From positions 620,001-684,000 of the forward strand of contig SZXV01000002.1 of assembly GCA_005862225.1 (NCBI GenBank): a DNA stretch of 64,000 nucleotides. Direction: 5' to 3'. The DNA is from Chlorobium sp. Lineage in GTDB: Bacteria > Bacteroidota > Chlorobiia > Chlorobiales > Chlorobiaceae. Shown in pieces: positions 30,274 to 42,243 of the stretch (position 1 is the first letter of the stretch; each line of letters begins with the position of its first letter). The position numbers and the translations under genes were made by a program. Under the pieces are notes generated by a model. The model searched no databases and was not told where the DNA came from. It worked only from the letters and a program-made list of their open reading frames with translations.

Positions 30274-30612
30274 GTGATATTCCCCTGTGAAAAAGCTGTG
30301 TGGTATTATCTGCCTCAAATCAGGGCCGATCTTGCTATCGAACTTGTTAAAACAGGTATAACTCAGTCGATGGCTGCAAAGAAACTTGGTGTTACACCTG
30401 CTGCTGTTTCTCAGTATATCCATAAAAAACGAGGTACGCAATCGCCAAAAAGCAGTACCTACAAGCTCGAAATTGAGGCGGCGGTCAAAAAGATGTGTGG
30501 TGAAGAGGTATTGTCCGCTGACCTTTCGCGTATTGTGTGCAACTGTTGTCGGATGTTGCAAAAAGAGGAAGAGGGTGAAGGATGTGGCCTTACGACTACA
30601 GCTCAACAATAA
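30274..30612 (+). CDS. Small HTH transcriptional regulator with Cys-rich C-terminus
   Basis: [39 protein letters not shown] helix-turn-helix followed by MCGEEV...[13 protein letters not shown] start. Confidence 0.75.
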   Translation: MIFPCEKAVWYYLPQIRADLAIELVKTGITQSMAAKKLGVTPAAVSQYIHKKRGTQSPKSSTYKLEIEAAVKKMCGEEVLSADLSRIVCNCCRMLQKEEEGEGCGLTTTAQQ

Positions 30613-32287
30613 TGTGTGCTTCCGTTGAATAACCGTTGAGAAGGTTTTTCAGAGTGTCAATCAACTCCATTCCATATTTGTTGAGATAATAAAAAATATT
30701 GATAAGCCTTTCCTGAGGTAGTCCTTCCGGAAAAAGAGCGGTTTCTGCTTTCAGAATCTGCTCAAGGAGATCTTCATGTTTGCGTCTGCTGGCTTTCCAT
30801 GTTTTCTGCTCAATACCTTCGATAATTTTTTCTGACTGGACTGATGATGCTGCTAACAGCGGTTCAAGAGTCGGGTCAATTTTGGCAAGCACTGGACCGA
30901 GAGCGGCCAATGTTCGACGAATCTGCTCTTTGGTCTCTTCGAAAAGGGCCTCAAGCTGGGGGTTTTCGGAGATTCCAACGGCATTTTTCTTGAGTTGTTG
31001 CAGGTTACTAAAGACCGCGAAATAAATTTGCTTGCGCGAAAATCCCGGTTTGCCTGTAACCTGAAGCAATTTATCCATAATTCGGCTTATTTTTGGCTCA
31101 ACCAGCGTAAAGCTTCCTCGGGGAATAATAAACGGCATGGTTATACCAAAATGCTCGTAATTTTTCCGGTATTGTGCAAGGTAGCTTATCTCTCCGGGAC
31201 CGGCAATGCAGGCGAAGGAAGGCAGGACATAATCCTGGACAATAGGTCTGAGAACGACGTTTGGGCTGAATTGTTCAGGGTGATCCTGACACAATTCAAG
31301 CATCTGGTGTTTAGAGTAGCGCTGTTTGTCGGGCACAATCAAGAAAGAGTCCTCTGTGGGCTGTTCTATTTTCTGTCGCTGGCCATGATGGTTGATGTAA
31401 TAGAGGTTGACTGATCTTGGTTTTGACTGTGCTGAGTAGCCAAGATTTTCAAGACGGGTACTTTGGGAGACGACATTGTATGAAGATGCTGGCGAGGATG
31501 AGAGTTCACGTAAAAAAATACTGGACGAAAGCTTCTTGAACTCTGGATCCTGGCTTGATAACAGAATCAGCGGTTGTTCTTTGAAGAGCCGCATCATGGT
31601 GCTGGCAAAGCTTATCTCAAAAGTGTTCCCGGGAAAGTAACACTCCGTGAGTATATCCGATATGGTGTTTTTGTAGGTTGAATCGGGCATGAGCCTCAAA
31701 AACTCAGTGACTGTCCGGTTAATCTCCTCACTGAAGCAGGAGTTGGCAACCATCTGCTCAGGCATGCGCCTGTAGGGCTCCTGCTTGAAATGAATAACCT
31801 GATTTTCCGAAAAAATAGCAGTGTGGGCCGATTCGTCATAGTCGTGGTCTTCACCTTCAAGCCAGAAGATCGGCACAAAATTGTATTCGGGAAAGAGCGT
31901 TTTCTGCCGTTCGGCAAAAATTATTGCAGTAAGAGCTTTATAGATGGTGTAAAGCGGCCCTGTAAAGAGGCCCAGTTGCTGTCCGGTCACAATGGCCATA
32001 CATCGAGGTGAGCGAAGCTTTTCAATCTCCCTGAGATGAAGCGCAGTGCCCCCCCAGCGACTGTTTTGACGCGAAAGCATCCGTACAAGGGCTTCCCGAT
32101 CAAATGTTCTCGAGCTGAGTAATCCAAGCTGACGGTAGTAATCGGCTTCCCGTTGATAATCAAGGTGAAAACACTCAGCAACCAGATCTGACCGTTCAGG
32201 GCAGTCGGATGTATAGTCACGAAAAAGCTTTGAAAATCCTTTTTTTGGTGTCAGGATATTTTTATAGTCAAGCAGAAAGGTATTCAC
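30596..32287 (-). CDS. bshC: Bacillithiol biosynthesis cysteine-adding enzyme BshC
   Basis: [86 protein letters not shown] at 32287 preferred over TTG at 32317. Confidence 0.92.
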   Translation of the reverse strand: MNTFLLDYKNILTPKKGFSKLFRDYTSDCPERSDLVAECFHLDYQREADYYRQLGLLSSRTFDREALVRMLSRQNSRWGGTALHLREIEKLRSPRCMAIVTGQQLGLFTGPLYTIYKALTAIIFAERQKTLFPEYNFVPIFWLEGEDHDYDESAHTAIFSENQVIHFKQEPYRRMPEQMVANSCFSEEINRTVTEFLRLMPDSTYKNTISDILTECYFPGNTFEISFASTMMRLFKEQPLILLSSQDPEFKKLSSSIFLRELSSSPASSYNVVSQSTRLENLGYSAQSKPRSVNLYYINHHGQRQKIEQPTEDSFLIVPDKQRYSKHQMLELCQDHPEQFSPNVVLRPIVQDYVLPSFACIAGPGEISYLAQYRKNYEHFGITMPFIIPRGSFTLVEPKISRIMDKLLQVTGKPGFSRKQIYFAVFSNLQQLKKNAVGISENPQLEALFEETKEQIRRTLAALGPVLAKIDPTLEPLLAASSVQSEKIIEGIEQKTWKASRRKHEDLLEQILKAETALFPEGLPQERLINIFYYLNKYGMELIDTLKNLLNGYSTEAHIIVEL

Positions 32288-32291
32288 TGTT

Positions 32292-33062
32292 TTATTTTTG
32301 CAGGTTCCATTGTTCAAGAGTGTTGATATAGCTGTGGTTGGTCAGGTCGCATGAAATTGGTGTGACAGCGACATAATTCTGACGAACAGCAAATTCATCT
32401 TTGCGAACAGTATCATCAAGCAGGGAGAGGGTGCCATTCAGCCAGTAGTAGGGGTTGCCGAACATATCGTTTCGTTCAATGGCATCTTCCTCCCATCGGG
32501 ACAGTCCCTGTTCAGTGATCATTATTCCTGCAATCTGCGATTCCGGGATGTTTGGAATATTGGCAGAAAGAATAGTGTCTGACGGAAGCCCTTCAAGAAG
32601 CACTTTTTTTGCCAGTTTGCGTGCAAATTTTCCTGCGTAAGTAAAGTCGGCATGTTCGTATGTTGTCAGTGAAAAGGCCAAAGAGGTAATTCCCTGAATA
32701 GCGCCTTCCAGAGCTGCGGCTACCGTGCCCGAATAGATCGTATTGATGGCCGTGTTGCTGCCATAGTTGATGCCTGAAACAATAAGATCCGGTTTTGATG
32801 GCAGAATATGGCTCAGTGCGACTTTGATGCAGTCTACAGGAGTCCCGGATACTGTATAGCCAAAAAACCGACCGTTTTTCAGGAATTTTTTGATTCTTAA
32901 TGGCGTCCCGAGAGTCATTGCATGGCTCATTCCACTGTGTGGTTCAGCCGGAGCGACGACGGTAACCCGTCCGATTTTTTTCATTGCCGCAGCAAGAGCG
33001 TGGATCCCCTCACCTTCAATGCCGTCATCATTACAGACCAGTATGTGCGGTTTCTGTTGCAT
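32292..33062 (-). CDS. surE: 5'-nucleotidase SurE
   Basis: [58 protein letters not shown]; internal ATG at 33062 is the likely start. Confidence 0.95.
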   Translation of the reverse strand: MQQKPHILVCNDDGIEGEGIHALAAAMKKIGRVTVVAPAEPHSGMSHAMTLGTPLRIKKFLKNGRFFGYTVSGTPVDCIKVALSHILPSKPDLIVSGINYGSNTAINTIYSGTVAAALEGAIQGITSLAFSLTTYEHADFTYAGKFARKLAKKVLLEGLPSDTILSANIPNIPESQIAGIMITEQGLSRWEEDAIERNDMFGNPYYWLNGTLSLLDDTVRKDEFAVRQNYVAVTPISCDLTNHSYINTLEQWNLQK

Positions 33063-33164
33063 GTCCACGCGGCTCTGTGTGTTTCTCATAAAAAAGTTGC
33101 AGTGTCTGATGTCTCGCGGGTACGTCGGATCTGTCAAGTGTGTAAAAGTACAAAAAACTTCAGC

Positions 33165-35888
33165 TTAAAAGTTATGGCCGATACTGAAATAAATAATGGT
33201 TCTCGAAAATTTCAACGATGTTGATGGAACTCCATAATGGTTTTCAGGAAAAGAAAAAGCTTTTGATACAGTAAGGCTTGTCGGGCCAAGCGGGGTTTCC
33301 CATATCAAGCTGCTTCCAATGCCGTGAATAAGATATGCCGGAGAGATATCGTTCAGTTTTTCCCAGACATTGCCGACATTGTAATGAAGGAGCAGTGATG
33401 TTGGAAAAATAATATCAAACGATGGTTTGTAAGCGAAGTGCATTCCGGCCGCCGCCATATTGTTGCATGGAAGCTCATTTTCCTGTAATCCGATGAATCT
33501 TTGACTATATGTCGTTCCCGGTCCTCCGAGAAAAAATTTTTCGGACAGGCGGGTATTGCTGCTGCTCAAGCCGAACAGGCCAGAAAGTTGCAGTGTTGTT
33601 TTGCTTCCCAGGGGAATATTTTCTTCGTGATTACCGGACACCTGCCAGAAAACTTCATGATTATCAAAAACTACCGGGGTAATGGAATATCTCAAGTTTG
33701 TATAGGCTCCTGATGTGGGAATCAGCGGGTGGTTTCTCGAATCGAGGGTAAATTGAGTGCCGACTGAGAGCATCGTGCTGTTTCCGGTCTTCAGTGGAGC
33801 GCTCATGTTCAGTTCGCAATAGGATTGTGCATTTTGAAGGGTTATATCAGCAATCAACTGTCCGTTTTTTCGGATTCTTGTGCCAAAAGCTGAGTTGATT
33901 CCATACTTCTGAATTCCATAATTTTGTAAATCCCCGGAAATATCCCGATGCTCAAAAGAGTGCTGGTCGTAAAACAGACGGGAAGACATTGTCAGATGTG
34001 ACTTTCCTATTCTTGGCATATTGAGTTCAAGGGCGGACACATAGCTCTTTTTTCCAGCTTTCAGCCAGCCACCGACAGAACTCGTCGTTCCTCTAAAATT
34101 TTCGTTTCTGACATCGACGAGGAACTGTGCGTTGTTCGTTTCGTCGTAGCGTAATCCGAGCCTGAGCACGGATGATGGCTTTTCTTCAAGAGAAAAGTTG
34201 AGGAAAGGATTCTTGTCAGTCGCAGATGATGCGGAGATGGATACACGATTAAAAACGCCAGTTTCGTAAAGATTATTGATCGATTCCTCAGCCTTTTGTA
34301 AATGGAACGCCTGCGTGGTGTCGATTTTGATCTCTCGTTGTATTGGCGTGATTCCCGTGATATTTTTATCAGTGCGTATTTCAATACCTTCGGGTTTTCC
34401 TGAAGATACTTCAATGTGTAAAGAGTCTTTTTTCAGGGAGGTACTTTTTATGGTGACAAGGCTGTATCCTTTTTTTCGGAATGCTGATATCAGTGATTCA
34501 AGTGCCGTTGTGCCTGCCGCATTGGTATAGAGGCATTGCGTCACTGGCCTGAAGCAACGCTCAATCTCCTCTGTCGAAAGAGCATCAGGCGGTCCACCTG
34601 TAATGCTGATGCCGTTTATTGTCGGAAGTGCATCAAGATGAAAGAGCACTGTTTTACGGTGTATGTCGAGTTCGGCATAGACTCTCGAAAAAAGATCCGT
34701 TGCCAGGAGATCCTCAAGGGCTTTGTTCAGGTCAGTGGCATTTCGGAGAATAACCGAAACAAGAGGGTCAAGTCTGGGGTTTTCTTGCTCAAAGAGAGCT
34801 GTTTTTGTAAAAGATCCAATAGCGACTCCTTTTGGACAACTTTTTTTGATATGGTGTTGAATAGTTTTTGCAGCAACTTTGCCTTCAGCATACCCCGCAT
34901 CAACCAGAGCCTTGATATTGAAAAAGTTGGTAGCTTTATGATCGCCGAGTTTGGGAGTTATCACTATATCTGCTTTGGCAAGCTGCGCAGGATACTGTAA
35001 TTTTGTAAGGATTGTCATGGCTTGATCGGCGGCTTTCCATGGAAGATCAAGCTCACCTCCGGTAGTATACATACTGCCATGCGTATCAACTGCAATTTTA
35101 TACTCTGCATGAAACGTTTCAAGCTCATCTACCGGGAGGTTTGCAACGAGTCCTCCGTCAACCAACTGATAATTGTTCCGTTTGATGGGTTCGAAAAGAA
35201 TGGGGATAGTGCTGCTTGCCCTTATTGCTTCTGAGAGAGAGCCGCTTGAAAGTGTTATACGCATTCCAGAAACCAAGTCGGTCGATACGGCCCTGAAATT
35301 GATCGGAAAAGTTGAAAAATCACCTGAAGGATGATAAAGAGCGTTCAGCGCCAGGAGATCGAGGGTGGCAGTCATCTCCTGGGTGGACTGAAGGGAGGTT
35401 GGGATGAGAAGTTTCAGTTTTTCAAAACGGATTGCGACGGAAGCGCGGTCCCGGATGCGCTGCTGTTCAAGAAAAATATTTGATCGGGAATAATCATTAT
35501 GAAGAGAAACAAGAGATTGCCAGGGGAGAGTCTGGACAATTTCTTCAAGTTCCTCCGGGCGGTATCCGCAACTGTAAAGACCTCCGATAATGGCGCCCAT
35601 ACTTGTTCCGGCAATACAATCAATGGTAATCCCTGCTTCATCAAGCGCCTTGAGGACGCCTATTTGCGAAAGGCCGTTTGCTCCGCCTCCTGAAAGTGCC
35701 AGCCCGACAGTTTTTCTTGCTGGTCTCATGGCCGGGAATAAAGCGTAGCGATGCAGGGGAAGTTTAAGGGTATCGGGATAGACCAGGGTGCTCTGCGACG
35801 CACCGGCATCAGGTTGTGCGGTTATTTCCATGAGAAAAGTGGCGCTGAGCAGTGCTGCCAGGCAGAAAATAAGTCTGACGTTCAACAA
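33165..35888 (-). CDS. Patatin-like phospholipase fused to POTRA/Omp85-type outer-membrane barrel
   Basis: GLALSGGGANGLSQIGVLKALDEAG, GTSMG nucleophile elbow, DGG; C-terminal surface-antigen-like barrel (FTLDSRNHPLIPTSGAYTNLRYS, FFLGGPGTTYSQRFIG). ORF extends to 36008 but TTG at 35888 with GAGGAG is favoured. Confidence 0.87.
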   Translation of the reverse strand: MLNVRLIFCLAALLSATFLMEITAQPDAGASQSTLVYPDTLKLPLHRYALFPAMRPARKTVGLALSGGGANGLSQIGVLKALDEAGITIDCIAGTSMGAIIGGLYSCGYRPEELEEIVQTLPWQSLVSLHNDYSRSNIFLEQQRIRDRASVAIRFEKLKLLIPTSLQSTQEMTATLDLLALNALYHPSGDFSTFPINFRAVSTDLVSGMRITLSSGSLSEAIRASSTIPILFEPIKRNNYQLVDGGLVANLPVDELETFHAEYKIAVDTHGSMYTTGGELDLPWKAADQAMTILTKLQYPAQLAKADIVITPKLGDHKATNFFNIKALVDAGYAEGKVAAKTIQHHIKKSCPKGVAIGSFTKTALFEQENPRLDPLVSVILRNATDLNKALEDLLATDLFSRVYAELDIHRKTVLFHLDALPTINGISITGGPPDALSTEEIERCFRPVTQCLYTNAAGTTALESLISAFRKKGYSLVTIKSTSLKKDSLHIEVSSGKPEGIEIRTDKNITGITPIQREIKIDTTQAFHLQKAEESINNLYETGVFNRVSISASSATDKNPFLNFSLEEKPSSVLRLGLRYDETNNAQFLVDVRNENFRGTTSSVGGWLKAGKKSYVSALELNMPRIGKSHLTMSSRLFYDQHSFEHRDISGDLQNYGIQKYGINSAFGTRIRKNGQLIADITLQNAQSYCELNMSAPLKTGNSTMLSVGTQFTLDSRNHPLIPTSGAYTNLRYSITPVVFDNHEVFWQVSGNHEENIPLGSKTTLQLSGLFGLSSSNTRLSEKFFLGGPGTTYSQRFIGLQENELPCNNMAAAGMHFAYKPSFDIIFPTSLLLHYNVGNVWEKLNDISPAYLIHGIGSSLIWETPLGPTSLTVSKAFSFPENHYGVPSTSLKFSRTIIYFSIGHNF

Positions 35889-36006
35889 CGGTGGTTCTCC
35901 TCGTTTATTAAGTCTTGATAACGGTTTTATGCGTACTGTTTTTGAGATCTCCTGTGGACTTGATATCTTCAGCTTTAATGTATAACCTTTAGTCTTCATT
36001 GTAAAC

Positions 36007-36846
36007 ATGGCTTGGTTTCAACGGGTAAAACCCTCAATACGTCCGACCGACAAGCGAGATATGCCGGAAGGGTTGTGGTGGAAATGTGAAAAGTGTGGAG
36101 CGATGCTTCACAAGAAACAGCTTGAAGACTACGTCTATACCTGTTTGCAATGCAGTCATCATTTCAGAATATCTCCTTACAAGTATTTTTCGATCCTTTT
36201 TGATGGAGACAGGTACTCCGAGTTTGACGATGATCTGCGTGCGGCGGATCCACTCTGTTTTACCGATACAAAAAAATATCCTGACAGGGTCCATGATACT
36301 ATTGAAAAGAAGGGAAAAACAGAAGCCTGCCGGAATGCTTATGGAGAATGCGGAGGCAGCTCTCTTGTTGTTTCTGCAATGGATTTTGGCTTTATCGGTG
36401 GTTCAATGGGCTCTGTTGTTGGTGAAAAAATAGCGCGTGCTGTTGATAAATCGCTTGAGCTGAATGCTCCCCTTCTTGTCATTTCCCAGTCAGGAGGAGC
36501 CCGGATGATGGAGGGTGCTTTCAGTCTTATGCAGATGGCCAAAACTGCCGCCAGGCTTACAAGGCTCAGCGAAAAAAAACTGCCCTATATCTCTCTTCTG
36601 ACTGATCCGACTATGGGAGGGATTACCGCCTCTTTTGCCATGCTTGGAGATATCAATATCAGCGAACCGAAAGCCCTGATAGGGTTTGCAGGCCCAAGAG
36701 TTATCCGGGATACCATCAAAAGAGACCTGCCTGAAGGGTTTCAACGCGCCGAATTTTTGCTTGATCATGGTTTCCTTGATCGGATTATCTCCCGGAGGGA
36801 ACTGAAAAGCGAACTGGTCGCTCTGCTTGGTTTGTTGAAGGTTTAG
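36007..36846 (+). CDS. accD: Acetyl-CoA carboxylase carboxyltransferase subunit beta
   Basis: [11 protein letters not shown]..., zinc ribbon CEKCGAML...[44 protein letters not shown]. Confidence 0.96.
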   Translation: MAWFQRVKPSIRPTDKRDMPEGLWWKCEKCGAMLHKKQLEDYVYTCLQCSHHFRISPYKYFSILFDGDRYSEFDDDLRAADPLCFTDTKKYPDRVHDTIEKKGKTEACRNAYGECGGSSLVVSAMDFGFIGGSMGSVVGEKIARAVDKSLELNAPLLVISQSGGARMMEGAFSLMQMAKTAARLTRLSEKKLPYISLLTDPTMGGITASFAMLGDINISEPKALIGFAGPRVIRDTIKRDLPEGFQRAEFLLDHGFLDRIISRRELKSELVALLGLLKV

Positions 36847-36854
36847 CTTCAACA
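36833..36854. terminator. Hairpin spanning both stop codons of convergent accD and thyX
   Basis: TGTTGAAG-gtttag-CTTCAACA; 8-bp stem, no strong U tract. Confidence 0.45.
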
Positions 36855-37514
36855 TGTTGAGCGCCAGTTCAGTGCTGTAGCAGTGACAGGGAATTGTTCC
36901 ATGAAAATCTTTTTGATTTCAAGGGCAATTTCCTGGTGCTCCTGTTGAGTGCTTTTATCAGTTCTTACCTCCAGATAATGGATCCAGCTTCTTACCGATC
37001 CCTTCATATACAGTTTGGTTTGAGTGCCCAGCGGAAGAAGCACTCTTGCACATTCCTTTGCAATACCCTTTTCAAGCGCCAGATTGTATTCTTCAAGCGC
37101 ATGTCGGGCAATGCGATCCTGTGAGTCATTAAACCACTGTATTGTTGTTTCATCAAGATCGTTCAGGGAGTTTTGGCGGTTTTTGCTGTCCTGCCGCCTT
37201 GGCTGGTATCGCTCAATCTCCTGTGCTTTGGCGTACCGCTGTGAGAATTCCTGAAACTGGAAACTTTTGTGGCGGAGAATTTGTGGTGAAATGGCTCTTG
37301 AGGTCACAATTTCAACCGTCATATCCACCATTTCAAAGACGCTCCAGTGCTTGTGAGTAATACAGTAAGCGAGCAGCTTTTCATAATCGAGAGTCTCCTG
37401 GTGAGGGCTCGATACTCTTGCGCAGTAGGCAATAAGTCCCTCAGGGGAGAGTGTCTGGTTCTCAACCTGAATAAGCGGGGATGTTACTGAAATGAGGCGA
37501 ACCAGCATTTTCAT
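36849..37514 (-). CDS. thyX: Flavin-dependent thymidylate synthase
   Basis: [15 protein letters not shown] ThyX signature variant, [22 protein letters not shown]. Confidence 0.94.
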   Translation of the reverse strand: MKMLVRLISVTSPLIQVENQTLSPEGLIAYCARVSSPHQETLDYEKLLAYCITHKHWSVFEMVDMTVEIVTSRAISPQILRHKSFQFQEFSQRYAKAQEIERYQPRRQDSKNRQNSLNDLDETTIQWFNDSQDRIARHALEEYNLALEKGIAKECARVLLPLGTQTKLYMKGSVRSWIHYLEVRTDKSTQQEHQEIALEIKKIFMEQFPVTATALNWRSTC

Positions 37515-37742
37515 CAGGGTTTTGACGTTGATTGAGCTAAAATATAGAGAAACTGCTCCATTTTTCCTGCTTATTACTCCGGGGCCAGGCTTCCTTTTTT
37601 ACTAATTGAAGCCGGATCTCTTGATTTATTGTTGTCACTGCGTATTTTGCACATCAGTATCCGGAGTTCCTTCATCAGGCTTCAGGGGTGGAGTTATTTG
37701 GAGCCAATCCGGTTCTTACCAATTTCAAACAATAGGGTACTT

Positions 37743-38420
37743 ATGGCAAATATTAATTTCGGGTTTGAACATCATGCCAGAAAAATGTATTCAGGCGCTA
37801 TAGAACAGGGAATTACGAACACTCTTGTGCCGATGGTTATAGAGACGTCAGGGCGGGGCGAGAGAGCGTTTGATATTTTTTCAAGGCTTTTGCGCGAACG
37901 CATTATTTTTCTCGGAAGCGGGATTGATGAACATGTCGCCGGCCTGATTATGGCTCAGCTTATTTTTCTCGAGTCTGAAGATCCGGAACGGGATATTTAT
38001 ATCTATGTCAACTCTCCGGGTGGCAGTGTCTCTGCCGGTCTCGGCATATATGACACCATGCAGTATATTCGTCCGGAAGTCTCAACAGTCTGTGTCGGTA
38101 TGGCTGCAAGCATGGGTGCATTTCTTCTTGCCAGCGGAGCAAAAGGAAAAAGAGCTTCACTTCCTCATTCAAGGATTATGATTCATCAGCCCTCCGGTGG
38201 CGCGCATGGGCAGGAGACTGATATTATTATCCAGGCGCGGGAAATAGAGAAGATCCGCAGGTTGCTTGATGAACTGCTTGCCAAACATACAGGCAAGGAG
38301 GTGCAGCAGGTAAGGGAGGACTCGGAAAGGGATCGCTGGATGAACGCACAGGAGGCGCTTGATTATGGTATTATCGATGCCATTTTTGAAAAACGACCCC
38401 TGCCTGAAAAAAAGGACTAA
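37743..38420 (+). CDS. clpP: ATP-dependent Clp protease proteolytic subunit
   Basis: [79 protein letters not shown] at 37743. Confidence 0.96.
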   Translation: MANINFGFEHHARKMYSGAIEQGITNTLVPMVIETSGRGERAFDIFSRLLRERIIFLGSGIDEHVAGLIMAQLIFLESEDPERDIYIYVNSPGGSVSAGLGIYDTMQYIRPEVSTVCVGMAASMGAFLLASGAKGKRASLPHSRIMIHQPSGGAHGQETDIIIQAREIEKIRRLLDELLAKHTGKEVQQVREDSERDRWMNAQEALDYGIIDAIFEKRPLPEKKD

Positions 38421-38436
38421 CCCGAACGATGTTATC

Positions 38437-41148
38437 ATGAGCGATCAGACCGAGCAGTTCAATCTGGAAAAAAGCTATAACCATCAAGATGTTGAAGGGC
38501 GATGGAGTAGTTCGCACTGGGAAGCGATAGGGAGTTTTCATGCTGAAAGCTCCCGTGTGCTTGAAGAGGGAAAAGAGCCTTACACGGTTCTCATGCCTCC
38601 CCCGAATGTTACAGGAAGTCTTACGCTTGGCCATGTGCTGAACCATACGCTGCAGGATATTTTTATCCGCTACAGCCGAATGACAGGCAAAGAGGCTTTG
38701 TGGCTTCCCGGAACCGATCATGCAGGTATTGCGACACAGACGGTGGTGGAACGAAAGCTGAAAAAAGAGGGTATAACCCGGCATGATCTTGGGCGAAAGG
38801 AGTTTCTTGGTCACGTCTGGCAGTGGAGGGATGAGTATGGCGGTCTTATTCTCAGGCAGCTTCGCCGGCTTGGTATTTCATGTGACTGGCGACGCAATCT
38901 CTTTACCATGGATGAAAGCGCATCCAAAGCGGTTATCAATGCCTTTATTACGCTTTACCGTGACGGCTTGATCTACAGGGGTACCCGTATTATCAACTGG
39001 TGCCCGGTCTCACAGACAGCACTCTCCGATGAGGAGGTGATCATGAAGCCTCGCAAGGACAAGCTTGTTTCTGTGAGGTATGCTCTTGTCAGTCATCCCG
39101 GCGAATATATCACTATTGCGACGGTCAGGCCTGAAACCATTCTGGCGGATGTTGCCATTGCCGTTAATCCGGCGGATTCCCGTTATCGTCACCTGATTGG
39201 CGAGCTTGCGGTTGTGCCGGTTGCCGGAAGGCATATTCCCGTTATTGCTGATGACTATGTTGATATTGAGTTTGGTACAGGCGCCCTGAAAATCACTCCC
39301 GCACATGATGCCAACGACTATGCCGTTGCACAGCGTCATAATCTTCCGATTCTTTCTGTTGTGGGTAAAGATGGCAGAATGACCGATGAGTTTGGTTATG
39401 GCGGCATGGACCGTTTTGATGCTCGTGAAAAAATCCTCAAGGATCTCGATGAACTCGGCAATCTTGTCAGCGTTGAAGAGTACGAGCACAATGTTGGTTA
39501 TTCCGAACGTGCAGACGTGGTGGTTGAGCCCTATCTGTCCGAGCAGTGGTTTGTCAGGATGAAGCCTCTTGCAGAGCAGGCGCTGCAAGTCGTCAATGAT
39601 GGCGAAATCCGCTTTCATCCCCAGCACTGGATCAATACCTACCGGCACTGGATGGAGAACATTCAGGACTGGTGCATATCCCGCCAGCTCTGGTGGGGAC
39701 ATCGCATTCCGGCATGGTATGACACTGAAGGCAGGGTTTGGGTGGCTGCCACTTGGCAGGAGGCCTGTCATCTTGCCGGTACCGACAAGCTTGTGCAGGA
39801 TGATGATGTGCTTGATACATGGTTCTCTTCATGGCTCTGGCCGCTGACCACCCTTGGCTGGACGGATAAACAGAGCGTCAATGACAATCTCAAAGCGTTT
39901 TATCCAACCAATACCCTGGTCACCGGGCCGGACATCATTTTTTTCTGGGTAGCCAGAATGATCATGGCAGGACTCTATTTCAAGGGAGAGGTTCCTTTTC
40001 GTGACGTCTATTTTACCAGTATTATCCGTGACATGAAGGGGCGCAAGCTCTCAAAATCGCTCGGTAATTCGCCTGACCCTATCAAGGTGATGGATACTTA
40101 TGGAACCGATGCCTTGCGTTTTACTATTATCTATATTGCTCCTCTCGGCCAGGATGTTCTGTTCGGGGAGGAAAAGTGCGAGCTTGGGAGGAATTTTGCG
40201 ACGAAAATATGGAATGCTTCACGCCTTGTTTTCATGCAGCGCGAGAAGTATTTCACTGATCAGGCTGACTTTACCGCCGTTTATCGCGACTTTAATCCTC
40301 GTTCCGGAAGTTTTAGTCTGGCCGAGCAGTGGCTGCTTGCCGGATATAATGCTATGCTTGAGCGTTATCATAACGCTTTTCGCCAGTTCAGGGTGAATGA
40401 CATTGTCAGGATGCTTCATGACTTTTTCTGGCGAGATTATTGTGACTGGTATCTGGAGGCGCTCAAGGTGAAGATTTCAGAAGAATTAACCATTGAAAAA
40501 GCTCAGGAGGCGATCTGTCTTGCTGTTTATGTGCTTGAGGGTATCCTGAAGGCACTTCATCCTGTTATGCCATTTATCACTGATGAGATATGGCGTTATA
40601 TCCTTCCTCGTTCAACAGATGAGAGTATTGCGCACTCGGCGGTGCCTGTTGCCGATCCTGAGCTTTCAGCTCTTGATGTGCGTGGGTTTTCTCTTTTACA
40701 GAAGGTTACTACTGAAGTACGGAGTCTCCGCTCATTATTTGGTGTTCCCCATAACAGTCAGGCAAAGATTCTTATAAGGCCGGCCAGTGACGGCGATCGT
40801 CAGGTGTTTGAGGCTAATCTTTCTTTTTTGGCAGCACTTGCTCACTGTGTTCCGTCACTGATGACCGACAGCGAGCGTCCGCATCATGCGGCAGGTTCTG
40901 TGGTTGAAGGAAGTGAACTATTTGTCCTTCTTGAGGGGTTGATATCATTTGACAAGGAGCGGGTTCGTCTGCAGAAAGAGATAGATAATGTTTCAGCTTA
41001 TGTTTCATCGGTTCGCAGAAAGCTTTCTAACCATGCATTTGTCGATAATGCTCCTCTCGATGTTGTTGCAAGGGAAAGTGAAAAACTCCGGGAGGCAGAG
41101 GATAATCTCGAAAAACTCAACAGTAATCTTGCAGTTTTGAGCGATTGA
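38437..41148 (+). CDS. valS: Valyl-tRNA synthetase
   Basis: [43 protein letters not shown] (KMSKS variant), C-terminal coiled coil; ATG at 38437. Confidence 0.96.
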   Translation: MSDQTEQFNLEKSYNHQDVEGRWSSSHWEAIGSFHAESSRVLEEGKEPYTVLMPPPNVTGSLTLGHVLNHTLQDIFIRYSRMTGKEALWLPGTDHAGIATQTVVERKLKKEGITRHDLGRKEFLGHVWQWRDEYGGLILRQLRRLGISCDWRRNLFTMDESASKAVINAFITLYRDGLIYRGTRIINWCPVSQTALSDEEVIMKPRKDKLVSVRYALVSHPGEYITIATVRPETILADVAIAVNPADSRYRHLIGELAVVPVAGRHIPVIADDYVDIEFGTGALKITPAHDANDYAVAQRHNLPILSVVGKDGRMTDEFGYGGMDRFDAREKILKDLDELGNLVSVEEYEHNVGYSERADVVVEPYLSEQWFVRMKPLAEQALQVVNDGEIRFHPQHWINTYRHWMENIQDWCISRQLWWGHRIPAWYDTEGRVWVAATWQEACHLAGTDKLVQDDDVLDTWFSSWLWPLTTLGWTDKQSVNDNLKAFYPTNTLVTGPDIIFFWVARMIMAGLYFKGEVPFRDVYFTSIIRDMKGRKLSKSLGNSPDPIKVMDTYGTDALRFTIIYIAPLGQDVLFGEEKCELGRNFATKIWNASRLVFMQREKYFTDQADFTAVYRDFNPRSGSFSLAEQWLLAGYNAMLERYHNAFRQFRVNDIVRMLHDFFWRDYCDWYLEALKVKISEELTIEKAQEAICLAVYVLEGILKALHPVMPFITDEIWRYILPRSTDESIAHSAVPVADPELSALDVRGFSLLQKVTTEVRSLRSLFGVPHNSQAKILIRPASDGDRQVFEANLSFLAALAHCVPSLMTDSERPHHAAGSVVEGSELFVLLEGLISFDKERVRLQKEIDNVSAYVSSVRRKLSNHAFVDNAPLDVVARESEKLREAEDNLEKLNSNLAVLSD

Positions 41149-41318
41149 AAGGATAGGGAATTGAGGGATTGTCTGTTTTTTGCTCTTTGGTCGGGAAGGT
41201 GATAAATGTTTTAATTAGATTTAATCCGCAAAAAATGGTATTCTCCGACTTTTCTGGTTTACCAAGACAAACTGGTGTGAGTAGTTTAACTTGCTGAAGT
41301 TCTCAAGGAGAGTTCTAC

Positions 41319-42218
41319 ATGAGGCAACTCAAAATAAGCAAACAGATAACCAATCGCGAAAGCCTTTCTCTGGATCGTTACCTGCAGGAAATAGGAAAAT
41401 ACGATCTTCTTACTGCTGAGGATGAGGTTAGACTGACCAAGGCTATCAAAGAGGGTTTTGATATGCCTGTTGATACGACTGAGTACAAGAGAGCAAAACG
41501 TGCTCTTGATAAACTGATCAAGGGGAACCTGCGATTTGTGGTTTCAGTGGCAAAGCAGTATCAGAATCAGGGCCTTACCCTTGGCGATCTTATCAATGAA
41601 GGGAATCTTGGGCTAATCAAGGCGGCAAAGCGATTCGATGAGACCCGTGGATTCAAGTTTATCTCTTATGCAGTATGGTGGATCAGGCAGTCTATTCTTC
41701 AGGCTCTTGCTGAGCAGTCGAGAATTGTAAGGCTTCCTCTCAACCGGGTGGGTACTCTGAACAAGATCAGTAAGGCTTACAGCCAGCTTGAGCAGGAATT
41801 TGAACGCGATCCCAATACCAGGGAGCTTGCTACCCTGCTTGAAATGGATTCGCAGGATGTGGCTGATACCCTTAAAATTGCAGGTCGGCATGTGTCGGTC
41901 GATGCCCCATTTGCCCAGGGCGACGATAACCGTCTGCTTGATGTCTTGCAGAACGATGGTCATCTTCCAGACTATGGTCTTAACCGGGATTCACTGACCC
42001 TTGAGGTTGAGCGCTCGCTCTCCGTCCTTGCACCGAGAGAAGCCGATGTCATCAAGTCATATTTCGGGATTGGCATGGATAATCCGCTAACACTTGAAGA
42101 GATTGGAGAGAAATTTCGTTTGACTCGGGAGCGCGTTCGGCAGATCAAGGAAAAAGCGATCAGAAGACTGCGTCAGTCGGCATACAGCAAAATTCTGAAG
42201 GAGTATATCGGAAGCTGA
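41319..42218 (+). CDS. RNA polymerase primary-type sigma factor (sigma-70, no region 1.1)
   Basis: [39 protein letters not shown]..., [65 protein letters not shown]. Confidence 0.94.
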   Translation: MRQLKISKQITNRESLSLDRYLQEIGKYDLLTAEDEVRLTKAIKEGFDMPVDTTEYKRAKRALDKLIKGNLRFVVSVAKQYQNQGLTLGDLINEGNLGLIKAAKRFDETRGFKFISYAVWWIRQSILQALAEQSRIVRLPLNRVGTLNKISKAYSQLEQEFERDPNTRELATLLEMDSQDVADTLKIAGRHVSVDAPFAQGDDNRLLDVLQNDGHLPDYGLNRDSLTLEVERSLSVLAPREADVIKSYFGIGMDNPLTLEEIGEKFRLTRERVRQIKEKAIRRLRQSAYSKILKEYIGS

Positions 42219-42243
42219 ATGATTTTTCGTTACTCGTTTTGGC

